This document shows, piece by piece, positions 1-7,624 of a DNA stretch of 64,000 nucleotides (positions are counted from its first letter, which is position 1; each line of letters begins with the position of its first letter). The stretch comes from Burkholderiales bacterium GJ-E10 (GTDB lineage Bacteria; Pseudomonadota; Gammaproteobacteria; Burkholderiales; Burkholderiaceae_F), in assembly GCA_000828975.1 (NCBI GenBank), contig AP014683.1, positions 1,379,520-1,443,519 of the forward strand, read 5' to 3'. The notes under the pieces are model-generated. The model saw nothing but the letters and a program-made list of their open reading frames with translations. It was not told where the DNA came from and did not search any database. The position numbers and the translations under genes were made by a program.

Positions 1-557
1 AGAGTTGACCTTGGGAGGGCGAGGCGATTGTAAAGTGGGATTACCTTGACCCGTGATCGTGGTATCGCGAAATTTGCCCAAAGATCGTCGGCAGTACTTT
101 CACTGATTGCGACAGGGGTGATGGTTGGATCGTACAGCCTAGCGAAGGCTTCCTTGTACTTTCGCGAAACTCGCTCTGCATGCCATTCTGGTCTAGTGAA
201 TGGCGTTAAATCAAGAACATATGCCACGCTTTTGTCATATTTGGGATATAAGAGCAAATATAAAGCATCAAACACAATCAAAATGTCTTCGGGGTTTCGT
301 GGATGGCCTGATGTAGATTCATGGGTTGCGTTGTGATGGCCATCCAAAAAGCGGTCAATGAGTCCGCTCGCGCTCGCAATTTGAAAAGAAGTAAGTGTCA
401 AATCATTTGCGAGAAACTCGTCTCGTTGAATCGGCATCCCGGAAAGCTGTAATCGGGCTCGCGGGAACTTCAATAAAATGTTCCTCACGCTATCCCGAAC
501 GACGTGGTACATCGCCGTCCCATTTACTGCCATAGGCGTAATGTCGACCGTTAGCAT
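1..557 (-). CDS. Glycosyltransferase, GT4-like N-terminal part, cut by the left window edge
   Basis: Reading the minus strand from an ATG at 557 gives an uninterrupted frame of 185 codons that leaves the window at base 1. The start overlaps the end of the upstream glycosyltransferase by 7 bases (ATGCTAA), a typical translational coupling. The protein begins MLTVDITPMAVNG and contains FPRARLQLSG, VAYVLDLTPFTRPEWH and TPVAISESTADDL. The last two resemble the acceptor-side half of GT-B glycosyltransferases, with an AxSxSxxD-type segment. The C-terminal nucleotide-sugar-binding half would lie outside the window. It probably adds a sugar to the polysaccharide made by this locus; donor and linkage cannot be read. 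Base composition is clearly less GC-rich than the rest of the window. The frame and start are well supported; the family call is moderately sure. Confidence 0.82.
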   Translation of the reverse strand, partial: MLTVDITPMAVNGTAMYHVVRDSVRNILLKFPRARLQLSGMPIQRDEFLANDLTLTSFQIASASGLIDRFLDGHHNATHESTSGHPRNPEDILIVFDALYLLLYPKYDKSVAYVLDLTPFTRPEWHAERVSRKYKEAFARLYDPTITPVAISESTADDLWANFAIPRSRVKVIPLYNRLALPRST

Positions 558-2557
558 CGCAGTCCTCCGGTAAAACGAGGGGATCGGCTACGCAATTTTT
601 TCCAATTGGTCGTCCGCTTCCGATAGTGGTTGAGTGCCTCCGCGATGTACTCGCGATATGTCCCAGCATCAAGGTCTGCGAGAATTTTTGTAATTATTGA
701 TCGTAGTGAATCGGGGGTAGGAACACCCCATTGAGCGGAGATGGGGTACGCGTTTCCTGGATCTGGCAGCCCGTAATGCCCTATCCGTGTTTCGAGAAAA
801 TAGGGGTAGCTTTCCGGGAGAAGCTCAAGAAACGAAGTGTGTCGGGGACATATAATTGGTTTACCACATTGCAGCGAATCGAACGCGCCAAGCCCAAGAC
901 CCTCTCCATATGTGAATGTAATAAAGGCATTTACAGCATCGCTTAAAACAAGCATCTCGTCTTCTGTCAAGCTATCGGCGAAAATGTAGATATTCTGCAC
1001 ACTCACCTTTTCGCTTGCTGCCAACGACAAGACCGTCCTTGCGGCGGAGGTCTCTAGGTCGCGGGCGCTTTGGGTGACGTCCATGGGGGACAGCTTTACG
1101 ATCAATGCGCAGTTGCTGTAAAACTGGCTTGCCGAAAGCCATTCTCGATAAAGAACGGAGAGTCCTTTTCGCGGAGCGTCGGTCGATGTGCACAGAAAGA
1201 GGTATTTATGACGTCGTCGGATTTCGCTCAAGGTCACGCGTGAGCCGTTAGAGAGCGCATCCAGACAAAGGGAAATTGGATTCATTTTTGGCGCCGACCG
1301 AGAACCATGCGCAATATGTGTCTGGCGGTAATGCGCAGCTGGCGGACAGGACCGATGGAAAAGCTTGGTTCGGCATCCGGTTGCCTCAATTAATTTGCGC
1401 ATTGAACGCAGTGGCAACCAGATTTCATCCATTTTCCGGAGATTGTTAATCCATGTGGAATTTGTAAGTCGATCGGTCTCCCAGAAAAAAAGACCAATAT
1501 TGCGGGCACCCGGAAATGCCTTAAATGCGTCAGGGCTTGAGATCGTCAAAATTGTTATGGTGAGGTTTCTTTGGCGCACTAATCGGCCTAATCTTTCCTC
1601 GCTTAGAAGCGGAGCATCCCAGCGTCCCGTACTACGGCTTGGGTGTGCGTGGATATCGGAGCCAAACGAAAAATCAAAGTTATTGCGCAAAGCATCATGG
1701 TAGCGGCGCGCAGCAACGGCATAACCCGTGTTGCTGGTTAGATCCCCTCGAAACACCAAAACACGTGCGGGGCGTCGGGAGGCGGAGATATTGAAACCAG
1801 TGATGTGCGGCTTACCTGATCGGAAACACAGTGGAGTTTCCGGCTTTAAGTTGGTGACGGGGTGTTGTGGAACGGCGGTTGATGGATCATGCACTTTCGA
1901 ACTGGTGGTGGCGGCATGAGCTTCGGCTAAAGGGCGTGTTGGGATAAGGGGGGGGGAATCCGTAGAGCCTGACGACGGGTAGATCGCCGCGTCGATTGTG
2001 GGCCGAAGTAAGTCAGCGACTAATTCCAGTGAGTATTGCAGTTTATGGATTTTGGAGGCAAATCGGAGATAGCTCGAAAGGCGCCTTGGCAGGCTCCACC
2101 ATGCTCGCTCCCGAGTTATTAGTGAAGTAACATCAGGAAATATCGGTGGAGATTGGCGTGACTCATGGGAGATTGCGATTTCGGCAATAATGCTAGCCTT
2201 GGATATACCAGAGCGGAGCCTCTTGTCGTAATAAGAGAAACCGGAGACATCCGGTTCGCGTCCCAAGAGTGTTCTGTAAGCGGCATGGATGAACTCACGC
2301 CCGGGGAGATCCAAGAGGTCGAGCGCGGACTCGACGTTGTGGACAAGTGCGTAATAGGGGCGCCGATCGAATGGACGGGAAGCAGCTTCACTTGACCTCA
2401 ATATTTCCTCTAGGATGTATCCGCGATTTTTGCCCGATTCGATCAGTCCTCGGAAGTGGGCTTGGCCGTTTGGATCCGGTGCGCGCCCGAGAAGTTCGTT
2501 ATATGCCACGGCTAGGAATTGGTTGAGCGGGGCATCGTGAAATGTGGATTTATCCAT
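551..2557 (-). CDS. DUF4214-glycosyltransferase fusion protein
   Basis: This 668-residue protein starts at an ATG (2557). Residues about 10-60 and 88-135 form two DUF4214-type repeats, with the hallmark pattern LLGRAPDPNG and LLGREPDVSG. Residues about 160-260 look like a low-complexity linker. From about residue 265 there is a GT-B glycosyltransferase: FRGDLTSNTGYAVAARRYH at the start of the acceptor half, and CTSTDAPRKGL plus TYGEGLGLGAFDSLQCGKP in the donor-binding half. The latter is the usual EG..GL..LEA-like motif of GT4 enzymes. It is probably a cytoplasmic glycosyltransferase of the surface-polysaccharide locus. DUF4214 is mostly seen in secreted or S-layer-associated proteins and in some glycosyltransferases; its role here is unknown. 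No convincing ribosome-binding site precedes the start. Composition is AT-richer than the genes beyond 3620. Confidence 0.88.
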   Translation of the reverse strand: MDKSTFHDAPLNQFLAVAYNELLGRAPDPNGQAHFRGLIESGKNRGYILEEILRSSEAASRPFDRRPYYALVHNVESALDLLDLPGREFIHAAYRTLLGREPDVSGFSYYDKRLRSGISKASIIAEIAISHESRQSPPIFPDVTSLITRERAWWSLPRRLSSYLRFASKIHKLQYSLELVADLLRPTIDAAIYPSSGSTDSPPLIPTRPLAEAHAATTSSKVHDPSTAVPQHPVTNLKPETPLCFRSGKPHITGFNISASRRPARVLVFRGDLTSNTGYAVAARRYHDALRNNFDFSFGSDIHAHPSRSTGRWDAPLLSEERLGRLVRQRNLTITILTISSPDAFKAFPGARNIGLFFWETDRLTNSTWINNLRKMDEIWLPLRSMRKLIEATGCRTKLFHRSCPPAAHYRQTHIAHGSRSAPKMNPISLCLDALSNGSRVTLSEIRRRHKYLFLCTSTDAPRKGLSVLYREWLSASQFYSNCALIVKLSPMDVTQSARDLETSAARTVLSLAASEKVSVQNIYIFADSLTEDEMLVLSDAVNAFITFTYGEGLGLGAFDSLQCGKPIICPRHTSFLELLPESYPYFLETRIGHYGLPDPGNAYPISAQWGVPTPDSLRSIITKILADLDAGTYREYIAEALNHYRKRTTNWKKLRSRSPRFTGGLRC

Positions 2558-2828
2558 AGATTTGAAGTCAATGGTATCTGACGATTTCCGATAGGAGATC
2601 TCGTATCCATTTTATTGGAGGCGAAGAAGACATATTCGGGCTCTCTGGCTCATTGCGTGGAATGCCTTTCAGCGACACCGGATGTTGAGTTCTAGCACCG
2701 TAGACAAGGCGGCGCTGGTGCGCTGCTTGCCTCATAACTCAACCTTTGAACGGAATCCCAAGGCATTTGGCCGCGTGACTTTTGGTTTGCAATCTTTCTC
2801 TTGGGATTGCATTGGATGATCGCTGTTG
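2558..2828. other. AT-richer gap inside the polysaccharide locus
   Basis: This 271-base gap separates the KpsM-like permease from the glycosyltransferase pair. I find no open frame, no remnant of an ABC ATPase and no RNA gene. It may hold a separate minus-strand promoter for the glycosyltransferases, but no convincing -35/-10 pair stands out. Confidence 0.4.
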
Positions 2829-3620
2829 TCAGCGAAGTTGAGTTGTAGTTATCGATTTTTTTGTTAAGGCGAGCGCGAACAGCGTGAGCGCAAGTAGTGT
2901 GAATATGGTGCCTGGAAGGTTGTAGTAAGTCCTCATCGCCGTTCCGTAGTAACCATGATGAAAATATTCCACGGCATCAACGAGCGGGAAAAGTAACAAG
3001 TAGTGGCGATACAGAGGCGGAACGATGTATGCGGGGACGAAGACACCGCAGAAAGGAAGCATTAAATACAATATGATGTGAGACATCCGCTCGATCGTGT
3101 CGCTGAGATCGGCTAACGCAGCCATAATTAATACGAAAGAGAAAGAAAACCAGATTACTAATAAATATCCGATGGCCATGGTTAATGCGTCGGCAGGTAG
3201 GTGGCAGATGCCTACCGCGATGAAAATTATGTACAAAATAAAAAAGGCGGCTGCCGAGCCGGAAAACTCGAGTAATATGCGAGCATATAAAATATCAACA
3301 GGCCGAATTGGCGTGTGATGTAAAAGAGCTCGGTTGATCTCGATCGCCTTAGTGACTCTCCCGGTTCCATTGCGCCAAAACAAAAGTGTGGGGTAGCTGA
3401 CAGCTAACAACTCGGCTACGGAATATTGACTTTTGGAATCAATATAAGAAAAGATGATCATGACCCCCACTATAAACATAGCTGGCTCGGCTATTAACCA
3501 GAATGCACCGAGACCTTCCCGGCCAAATCGAGTAATTACCTCTCGCATTGTGAGCGCCCAGATAACCCTGCCTTGCAGGCGTGCTTGATCCCAGAGCGTT
3601 AGCGAAGTTTCAACGGTCAT
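2829..3620 (-). CDS. Polysaccharide ABC-2 transporter permease (KpsM-like)
   Basis: This 263-residue integral membrane protein has about six hydrophobic segments: near residues 40-60, 70-90, 115-140, 145-170, 180-205 and 238-256. It opens with the family feature LTMREVITRFGREGLGAFW, which is characteristic of KpsM/BexB/CtrC permeases that export capsule polysaccharide. Its length matches the family (about 260). The ATG at 3620 lies inside the end of the KpsE-like gene (11-base overlap), so the two are co-translated. The matching ATP-binding subunit (KpsT/CtrD type) is not adjacent and is not seen in the window. Codon use is AT-richer than in the gene just upstream, so the composition break falls at this junction. 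Confidence 0.9.
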   Translation of the reverse strand: MTVETSLTLWDQARLQGRVIWALTMREVITRFGREGLGAFWLIAEPAMFIVGVMIIFSYIDSKSQYSVAELLAVSYPTLLFWRNGTGRVTKAIEINRALLHHTPIRPVDILYARILLEFSGSAAAFFILYIIFIAVGICHLPADALTMAIGYLLVIWFSFSFVLIMAALADLSDTIERMSHIILYLMLPFCGVFVPAYIVPPLYRHYLLLFPLVDAVEYFHHGYYGTAMRTYYNLPGTIFTLLALTLFALALTKKSITTTQLR

Positions 3621-4734
3621 GATGTTCCCGCACCCCTGCGAAGATCACACTGAACACGCCCCAGAGCATTAAGCCAACGACCAGGGTCGCCAGCACCCCG
3701 CGCCCTCGTTTCGGCTCCAACGCATCATCCGGCAGATTCGGTGTCACCACCGTCTCGATGAACAGCTGCTGCTTCTGCGCCTGAATCCGCGCCTGCTCCA
3801 GCGCACTGATCGCCGCCGCGAGCTTCTTCTCCGCAAAGGTCTGATCGAGCATCAGGCGCTCATAGGGCACCGACTTGCTCGCCAAGGAGTTGGGCGCTCC
3901 GGCCACGTTGGCGCTTTCGGTCTCGATTTCGCCACGAAGCTCGGCGATGGATTTCTTGAGCAGCGGAATCTGCGGGTTGCGCGGGGTGTCGAGGGTCATC
4001 TGCGCCAGCGCCATTTCCTGCTGGATCAGCTTGTCCTGCAGCTTGGCGACCAGCTGCAGTTGCAGCGCCGACTGCGGCGCCGGGTTGAAGACCCGGTGCC
4101 GGTTGCGGTAGTGCGCCATCGCCACCGCGGCGGCGACCACGTCGTGTTCGTGCTGCTGCACTTCCTTGGTATAGAACGCCACGCCCTGGGCGTCGGCGCG
4201 GGCGTTGAGGCGGTCGATGAGCTGCTGCGCCTGGCCGAGCAGCTGGGCGTTGATTTCCTTGGCGTCGGCAGGCGTGAAGGCGTTGACGGTGAGGGTCGAG
4301 ATGTTCGAGTTCGGGTCGACGTCCACGCCCACCATGCGGCTGGTGTAGTACTTGAAGAATTCCTCGAAGGTCTTGCGGAAGTAGAGCAGGCCGCCGAAGC
4401 GGTTGATCCAGTCGATGCCGTGGCCGGTGTACATCGTTTCCACGTGGAGCGACTTCTGCAGGTCGTTGAGCGCATCGCGCGACAGGATGTAGTCGTGCGC
4501 GGCGTACACGCCGTAGGCGCCGGAAGAAAACCCGGCGCCCGACAGCAGGGTGGAGAGGCCGCCGGTGCTGGTGGCGGGCGAGCGCGGGTTGTAGATGATG
4601 AACTTGGATTGCGAGATGTAGACGTCGCTGGCGATCAGGCCGAAGTAGAGCGCCGACAGGGCGGTCGGGATGATGACCACGATCCAGAACAGACGGCTGA
4701 GTCCTTGCAGGAAGGTTTTGAGGGAGGTGAACAC
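3610..4734 (-). CDS. Capsule polysaccharide export inner-membrane protein (KpsE/BexC/CtrB-like)
   Basis: This 374-residue protein has an N-terminal membrane segment (about residues 15-36), a long periplasmic region rich in helix-forming sequence (about 185-325, many Q/A/E/L), and a C-terminal membrane segment (about 345-367). That is the bitopic polysaccharide-co-polymerase layout of KpsE, BexC and CtrB. In ABC-dependent capsule export it links the inner-membrane transporter to the outer-membrane channel. The start is a GTG at 4734. The gene overlaps the permease by 11 bases and follows the nucleotidyl-sugar gene by 40 bases. No outer-membrane export protein (KpsD/Wza) is visible in the window. 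Composition is high-GC, unlike the permease downstream. Confidence 0.9.
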   Translation of the reverse strand: MFTSLKTFLQGLSRLFWIVVIIPTALSALYFGLIASDVYISQSKFIIYNPRSPATSTGGLSTLLSGAGFSSGAYGVYAAHDYILSRDALNDLQKSLHVETMYTGHGIDWINRFGGLLYFRKTFEEFFKYYTSRMVGVDVDPNSNISTLTVNAFTPADAKEINAQLLGQAQQLIDRLNARADAQGVAFYTKEVQQHEHDVVAAAVAMAHYRNRHRVFNPAPQSALQLQLVAKLQDKLIQQEMALAQMTLDTPRNPQIPLLKKSIAELRGEIETESANVAGAPNSLASKSVPYERLMLDQTFAEKKLAAAISALEQARIQAQKQQLFIETVVTPNLPDDALEPKRGRGVLATLVVGLMLWGVFSVIFAGVREHHDR

Positions 4735-4774
4735 GGATACGAAGATTTTCGACTAGGGATGGGGGCGGATGGGT

Positions 4775-6226
4775 TCAGGCCGCCGGCGCCGGCACCGCTT
4801 CGGGTACCCGCCCGTAGCGGTCCTCGAAGCGGACGATGTCGTCTTCACCCAGGTATTCGCCGCTCTGCACTTCGATCAGCACCAGCTCGGTGACGCCGGG
4901 GTTGAGCAGGCGGTGCGGGGTGCAGGCGGGGATGTAGGTCGACTCGTTGGTGCGGACGAAGCGCTCTTCGTTGCCGTTGACGATCTTGGCGGTGCCGGAA
5001 ACCACCACCCAGTGTTCGCTGCGGTGGTGGTGCATCTGCAGCGAGAGGCTGTGGCCGGGCTTGACCACGATGCGCTTGATCTTGAAGCGTTCGCCTTCCT
5101 CCAGCACCGAGTAGGTGCCCCAGGGGCGATGGCCGATGCGGTGCTCGCGGTAGGTGCCGTGGCCTTGCGCTTTGAGACGGGAGTAGATCTGCTTGACGTC
5201 CTGCACCCGGTCCTTGGCGACGACGAGCAGCGCGTCGGTGGTGTCGACGACGATCAGGCCGTCGACGCCGACGGCGGCGACCACGCGTTCGCCGGCGTGG
5301 ATCGAGCAGTCGCGCGCGTCGTGGAACAGCGCTTCGCCGTCAACGCGGTTGCCGTCGGGGTCGGCCGGCAGCAGGTCGCCCAGCGCGGTCCAGGAGCCGA
5401 TGTCGCTCCAGCCCAGGTTGCAGGGCACGACGGCGACGCGCTCGGATTTTTCCATCACGGCGTAGTCGATCGAGTCTTCGCGGGTTTGGGCGAAGGCGGC
5501 GGCGTCGAGTTCGATCTGGCGGTAGCTGGCTCCCTCGGCTCGGCGTCCGCGCTGCAGGCTGGCGCCGACGGCGGCAAGGATGTCGGGGCAATGCCGCTCC
5601 ATCTCGCCGATCAGGGTCGCGGCGGTGAAGCAGAACATGCCGGAATTCCAGGTGAAGCCGCCGGTCTCGAGGAAGCGGCGGGCGGTGGCGGCATCGGGTT
5701 TTTCGACGAAGCGCTTGACCTTGGTACTCCCGGCACCCTCGGCTTCAATGTAGCCGAAGCCGGTTTCGGGGGCGGTGGGCTCGATGCCGAAGGTCACCAG
5801 CAAGCCTTGCCCGGCGAGCGCGACCGCGCGGGCGACGGCCTCGGCGAAGGCGGCCTGGTCGGCGATCAGGTGGTCGGCGGGCAAGACCAGCATCATCGCG
5901 GCGGGGTCGCGCTCGGCCAGCGCCAGCGCGGCCGCGGCGACGGCCGCCGCGGTATTGCGGCCGAAGGGCTCGAGCACGTAGGTGCCGGCGATGGCGCCCG
6001 CGGTATCGATTTCGCGGTAGTCGTCTTCGGTCTTGAACAGGAATTCGCGGTTGGTCACCGTGAGCACTTCCTGCACGCCGGGCAGGGCGATGGCGCGCAG
6101 GAACGTCTTCTGCAGCAGGCTTTGGCCGTCGGGGAGGCGAATGAAGGGCTTGGGATGGCTTTCGCGCGATACCGGCCAGAGCCGCGAACCGGCGCCGCCG
6201 GACAGGATGACGGGAATCAGGGTCAT
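4775..6226 (-). CDS. manC: Mannose-1-phosphate guanylyltransferase / mannose-6-phosphate isomerase (type II, bifunctional)
   Basis: This protein of about 483 residues begins MTLIPVILSGGAGSRLWPVS, the GTP-binding pyrophosphorylase signature. It contains FVEKPDAATA, the second conserved motif, and FTWNSGMF. The C-terminal cupin half carries the isomerase features RPWGTYSVLEEGERFKIKR and LSLQMHHHRSEHWVVVSGTA. It would make GDP-mannose from mannose-1-phosphate in the cytoplasm, and possibly interconvert fructose-6-phosphate and mannose-6-phosphate. GDP-mannose is a precursor of many capsules and exopolysaccharides, which fits the locus. I chose the ATG at 6226 because homologues start here. An in-frame ATG at 6247, touching the upstream stop as TGAATG, would add seven residues. 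Confidence 0.93.
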   Translation of the reverse strand: MTLIPVILSGGAGSRLWPVSRESHPKPFIRLPDGQSLLQKTFLRAIALPGVQEVLTVTNREFLFKTEDDYREIDTAGAIAGTYVLEPFGRNTAAAVAAAALALAERDPAAMMLVLPADHLIADQAAFAEAVARAVALAGQGLLVTFGIEPTAPETGFGYIEAEGAGSTKVKRFVEKPDAATARRFLETGGFTWNSGMFCFTAATLIGEMERHCPDILAAVGASLQRGRRAEGASYRQIELDAAAFAQTREDSIDYAVMEKSERVAVVPCNLGWSDIGSWTALGDLLPADPDGNRVDGEALFHDARDCSIHAGERVVAAVGVDGLIVVDTTDALLVVAKDRVQDVKQIYSRLKAQGHGTYREHRIGHRPWGTYSVLEEGERFKIKRIVVKPGHSLSLQMHHHRSEHWVVVSGTAKIVNGNEERFVRTNESTYIPACTPHRLLNPGVTELVLIEVQSGEYLGEDDIVRFEDRYGRVPEAVPAPAA

Positions 6227-6247
6227 GGTGCTGGGGTCTCCGGGCAT

Positions 6248-7624
6248 TCAGAGAATTCGGGCGAGGGCCTGCACCGCCCCCCGCAGTTGCTCGGGGGTGT
6301 GCGCGGCACTGAGAAAATACCGCAAGCGCGCGGCTTTTTCCTCCACCGCCGGGTGGATGATGGGCTGCACGTTGATCCCGTGTTGGAACAGCGAATTCGA
6401 CAGCTTCGTCGCCTGGAGTGACGAGCCGATGATCGCCGCGGCGATGGCGTGGCCCTCGGCCAGGCCGGTGTCGATGCCGTGGGCGCGGGCTTCGTCGAGG
6501 AACATCCGGCCGTTTTCCTGCAGGCGTTCCACGCGCTCGGGCTCTTCCTGCAGGATGCGCAGGGCGGTGAGCGCGGCGGCGGCCTGCGCCGGCGGCAGGC
6601 CCACGCTGTAGACGAAGCCGGGGGCGGCATACTTGAGCAGTTCGACCAGGGCGTGGCTGCCGGCGATGTAGCCGCCGCAGCTCGCCAGGGTCTTGGAGAG
6701 CGTGCCCATCCAGATGTCGACGTCGGGGACGTGTTCCGCGCAGTGTTCCGCGATGCCGCGGCCGGTGGCGCCCAGCGTTCCCAGCGCGTGGGCTTCGTCG
6801 ACCATCAGAAAGGCTTTGTGGCGGCGCTTGATCTCGATGAAGCGGGCGAGATCGGGGGTGTCGCCGTCCATGCTGTAGAGCCCCTCGATGACGATCAGCA
6901 CGCGCTCGTGGCTGCCGCGGATTTCGGCGAGCAGGGCGTCGAGCGCGCGCCAGTCGTTGTGCGCGAAGCCGCGGCGGTGCGCGCCCGAGAGCTTCGCGCC
7001 CTCGACGATGCTGTTGTGCGCCAGCGCGTCGTGGACGATCAGGTCTTTCGGCCCGAAGAGCGTGGCGAGGGTGCTGACGTTGGTCGCGTGGCCGCTCACG
7101 AAGGCGACGCAGGCTTCGGTGCGGTAGAAGTCGGCCAGCGCTTGTTCGAGTTCGCGCTGGATCGGCCGCTCGCCCGCCACCAGGCGGCTCGCCGAGGCCG
7201 AGGTGCCGTAGCGCGCGACGGCCTCGTGCACGGCGTGCGCGATGCGCGGGTCGCCGTTCAGGCCCAGGTAGTCGTAGCTGGAAAAATTGACGTACTCGCG
7301 CCCGTCGATGCGCGTGGTGGCGCCGGCCGCCCCCTCGTGCACCCGGAAAAACGGGTTGGCGATGCCGAAGCGCCGGGCGGCGGTCTGCGACACCAGCAGG
7401 CGCTCGTAGGCGGGGTGGGTGTCGAAGCGGCAGAAGGCGTCGGGGATGGCTTTGGCGGTGCCGCCGGCGGCCGCGGTCGGGTGCGAACCCTCGGCGCCGG
7501 GGCGGGCAACGGCCCCTTGCGGGGCGTCGGCGCGGGCGGGCTCGCGCGGGTTGCGCAGGCGCTCGAGCAGGCGGCTGCGGGCGAGCTGGCCCAGGCCGGC
7601 GCGGGCGGGCGGCGGCACGGTCAT
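6248..7624 (-). CDS. PLP-dependent alpha-oxoamine synthase (BioF/serine palmitoyltransferase family)
   Basis: This 458-residue protein starts with an ATG that overlaps the PKS stop codon (ATGA, 7624-7621), so the two are translationally coupled. After a proline/alanine-rich N-terminal tail of about 55 residues, the fold-type-I aminotransferase core shows YVNFSSYDYLGLNGDPR, MVDEAHALGTLGATGRG and GTLSKTLASCGGY. Lys311 in the last motif is the expected PLP lysine, and Asp276 and His279 lie in the DEAH motif. Family members condense an amino acid with an acyl thioester and lose CO2. Directly after a PKS with no thioesterase, the likely job is to release the polyketide chain by condensing it with an amino acid, giving an aminoketone lipid. 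The amino acid cannot be predicted. It is not likely to be biotin-pathway BioF, because no bio genes are nearby. Confidence 0.88.
   Translation of the reverse strand: MTVPPPARAGLGQLARSRLLERLRNPREPARADAPQGAVARPGAEGSHPTAAAGGTAKAIPDAFCRFDTHPAYERLLVSQTAARRFGIANPFFRVHEGAAGATTRIDGREYVNFSSYDYLGLNGDPRIAHAVHEAVARYGTSASASRLVAGERPIQRELEQALADFYRTEACVAFVSGHATNVSTLATLFGPKDLIVHDALAHNSIVEGAKLSGAHRRGFAHNDWRALDALLAEIRGSHERVLIVIEGLYSMDGDTPDLARFIEIKRRHKAFLMVDEAHALGTLGATGRGIAEHCAEHVPDVDIWMGTLSKTLASCGGYIAGSHALVELLKYAAPGFVYSVGLPPAQAAAALTALRILQEEPERVERLQENGRMFLDEARAHGIDTGLAEGHAIAAAIIGSSLQATKLSNSLFQHGINVQPIIHPAVEEKAARLRYFLSAAHTPEQLRGAVQALARIL

Noticed and set aside
46..336. A plus-strand frame of 96 codons at the left edge
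   Set aside because: It is antisense to the partial glycosyltransferase and lacks family features.
2558..2828. A remnant kpsT ATPase in the gap after the permease
   Set aside because: No Walker A or ABC signature remnant could be read in any frame.
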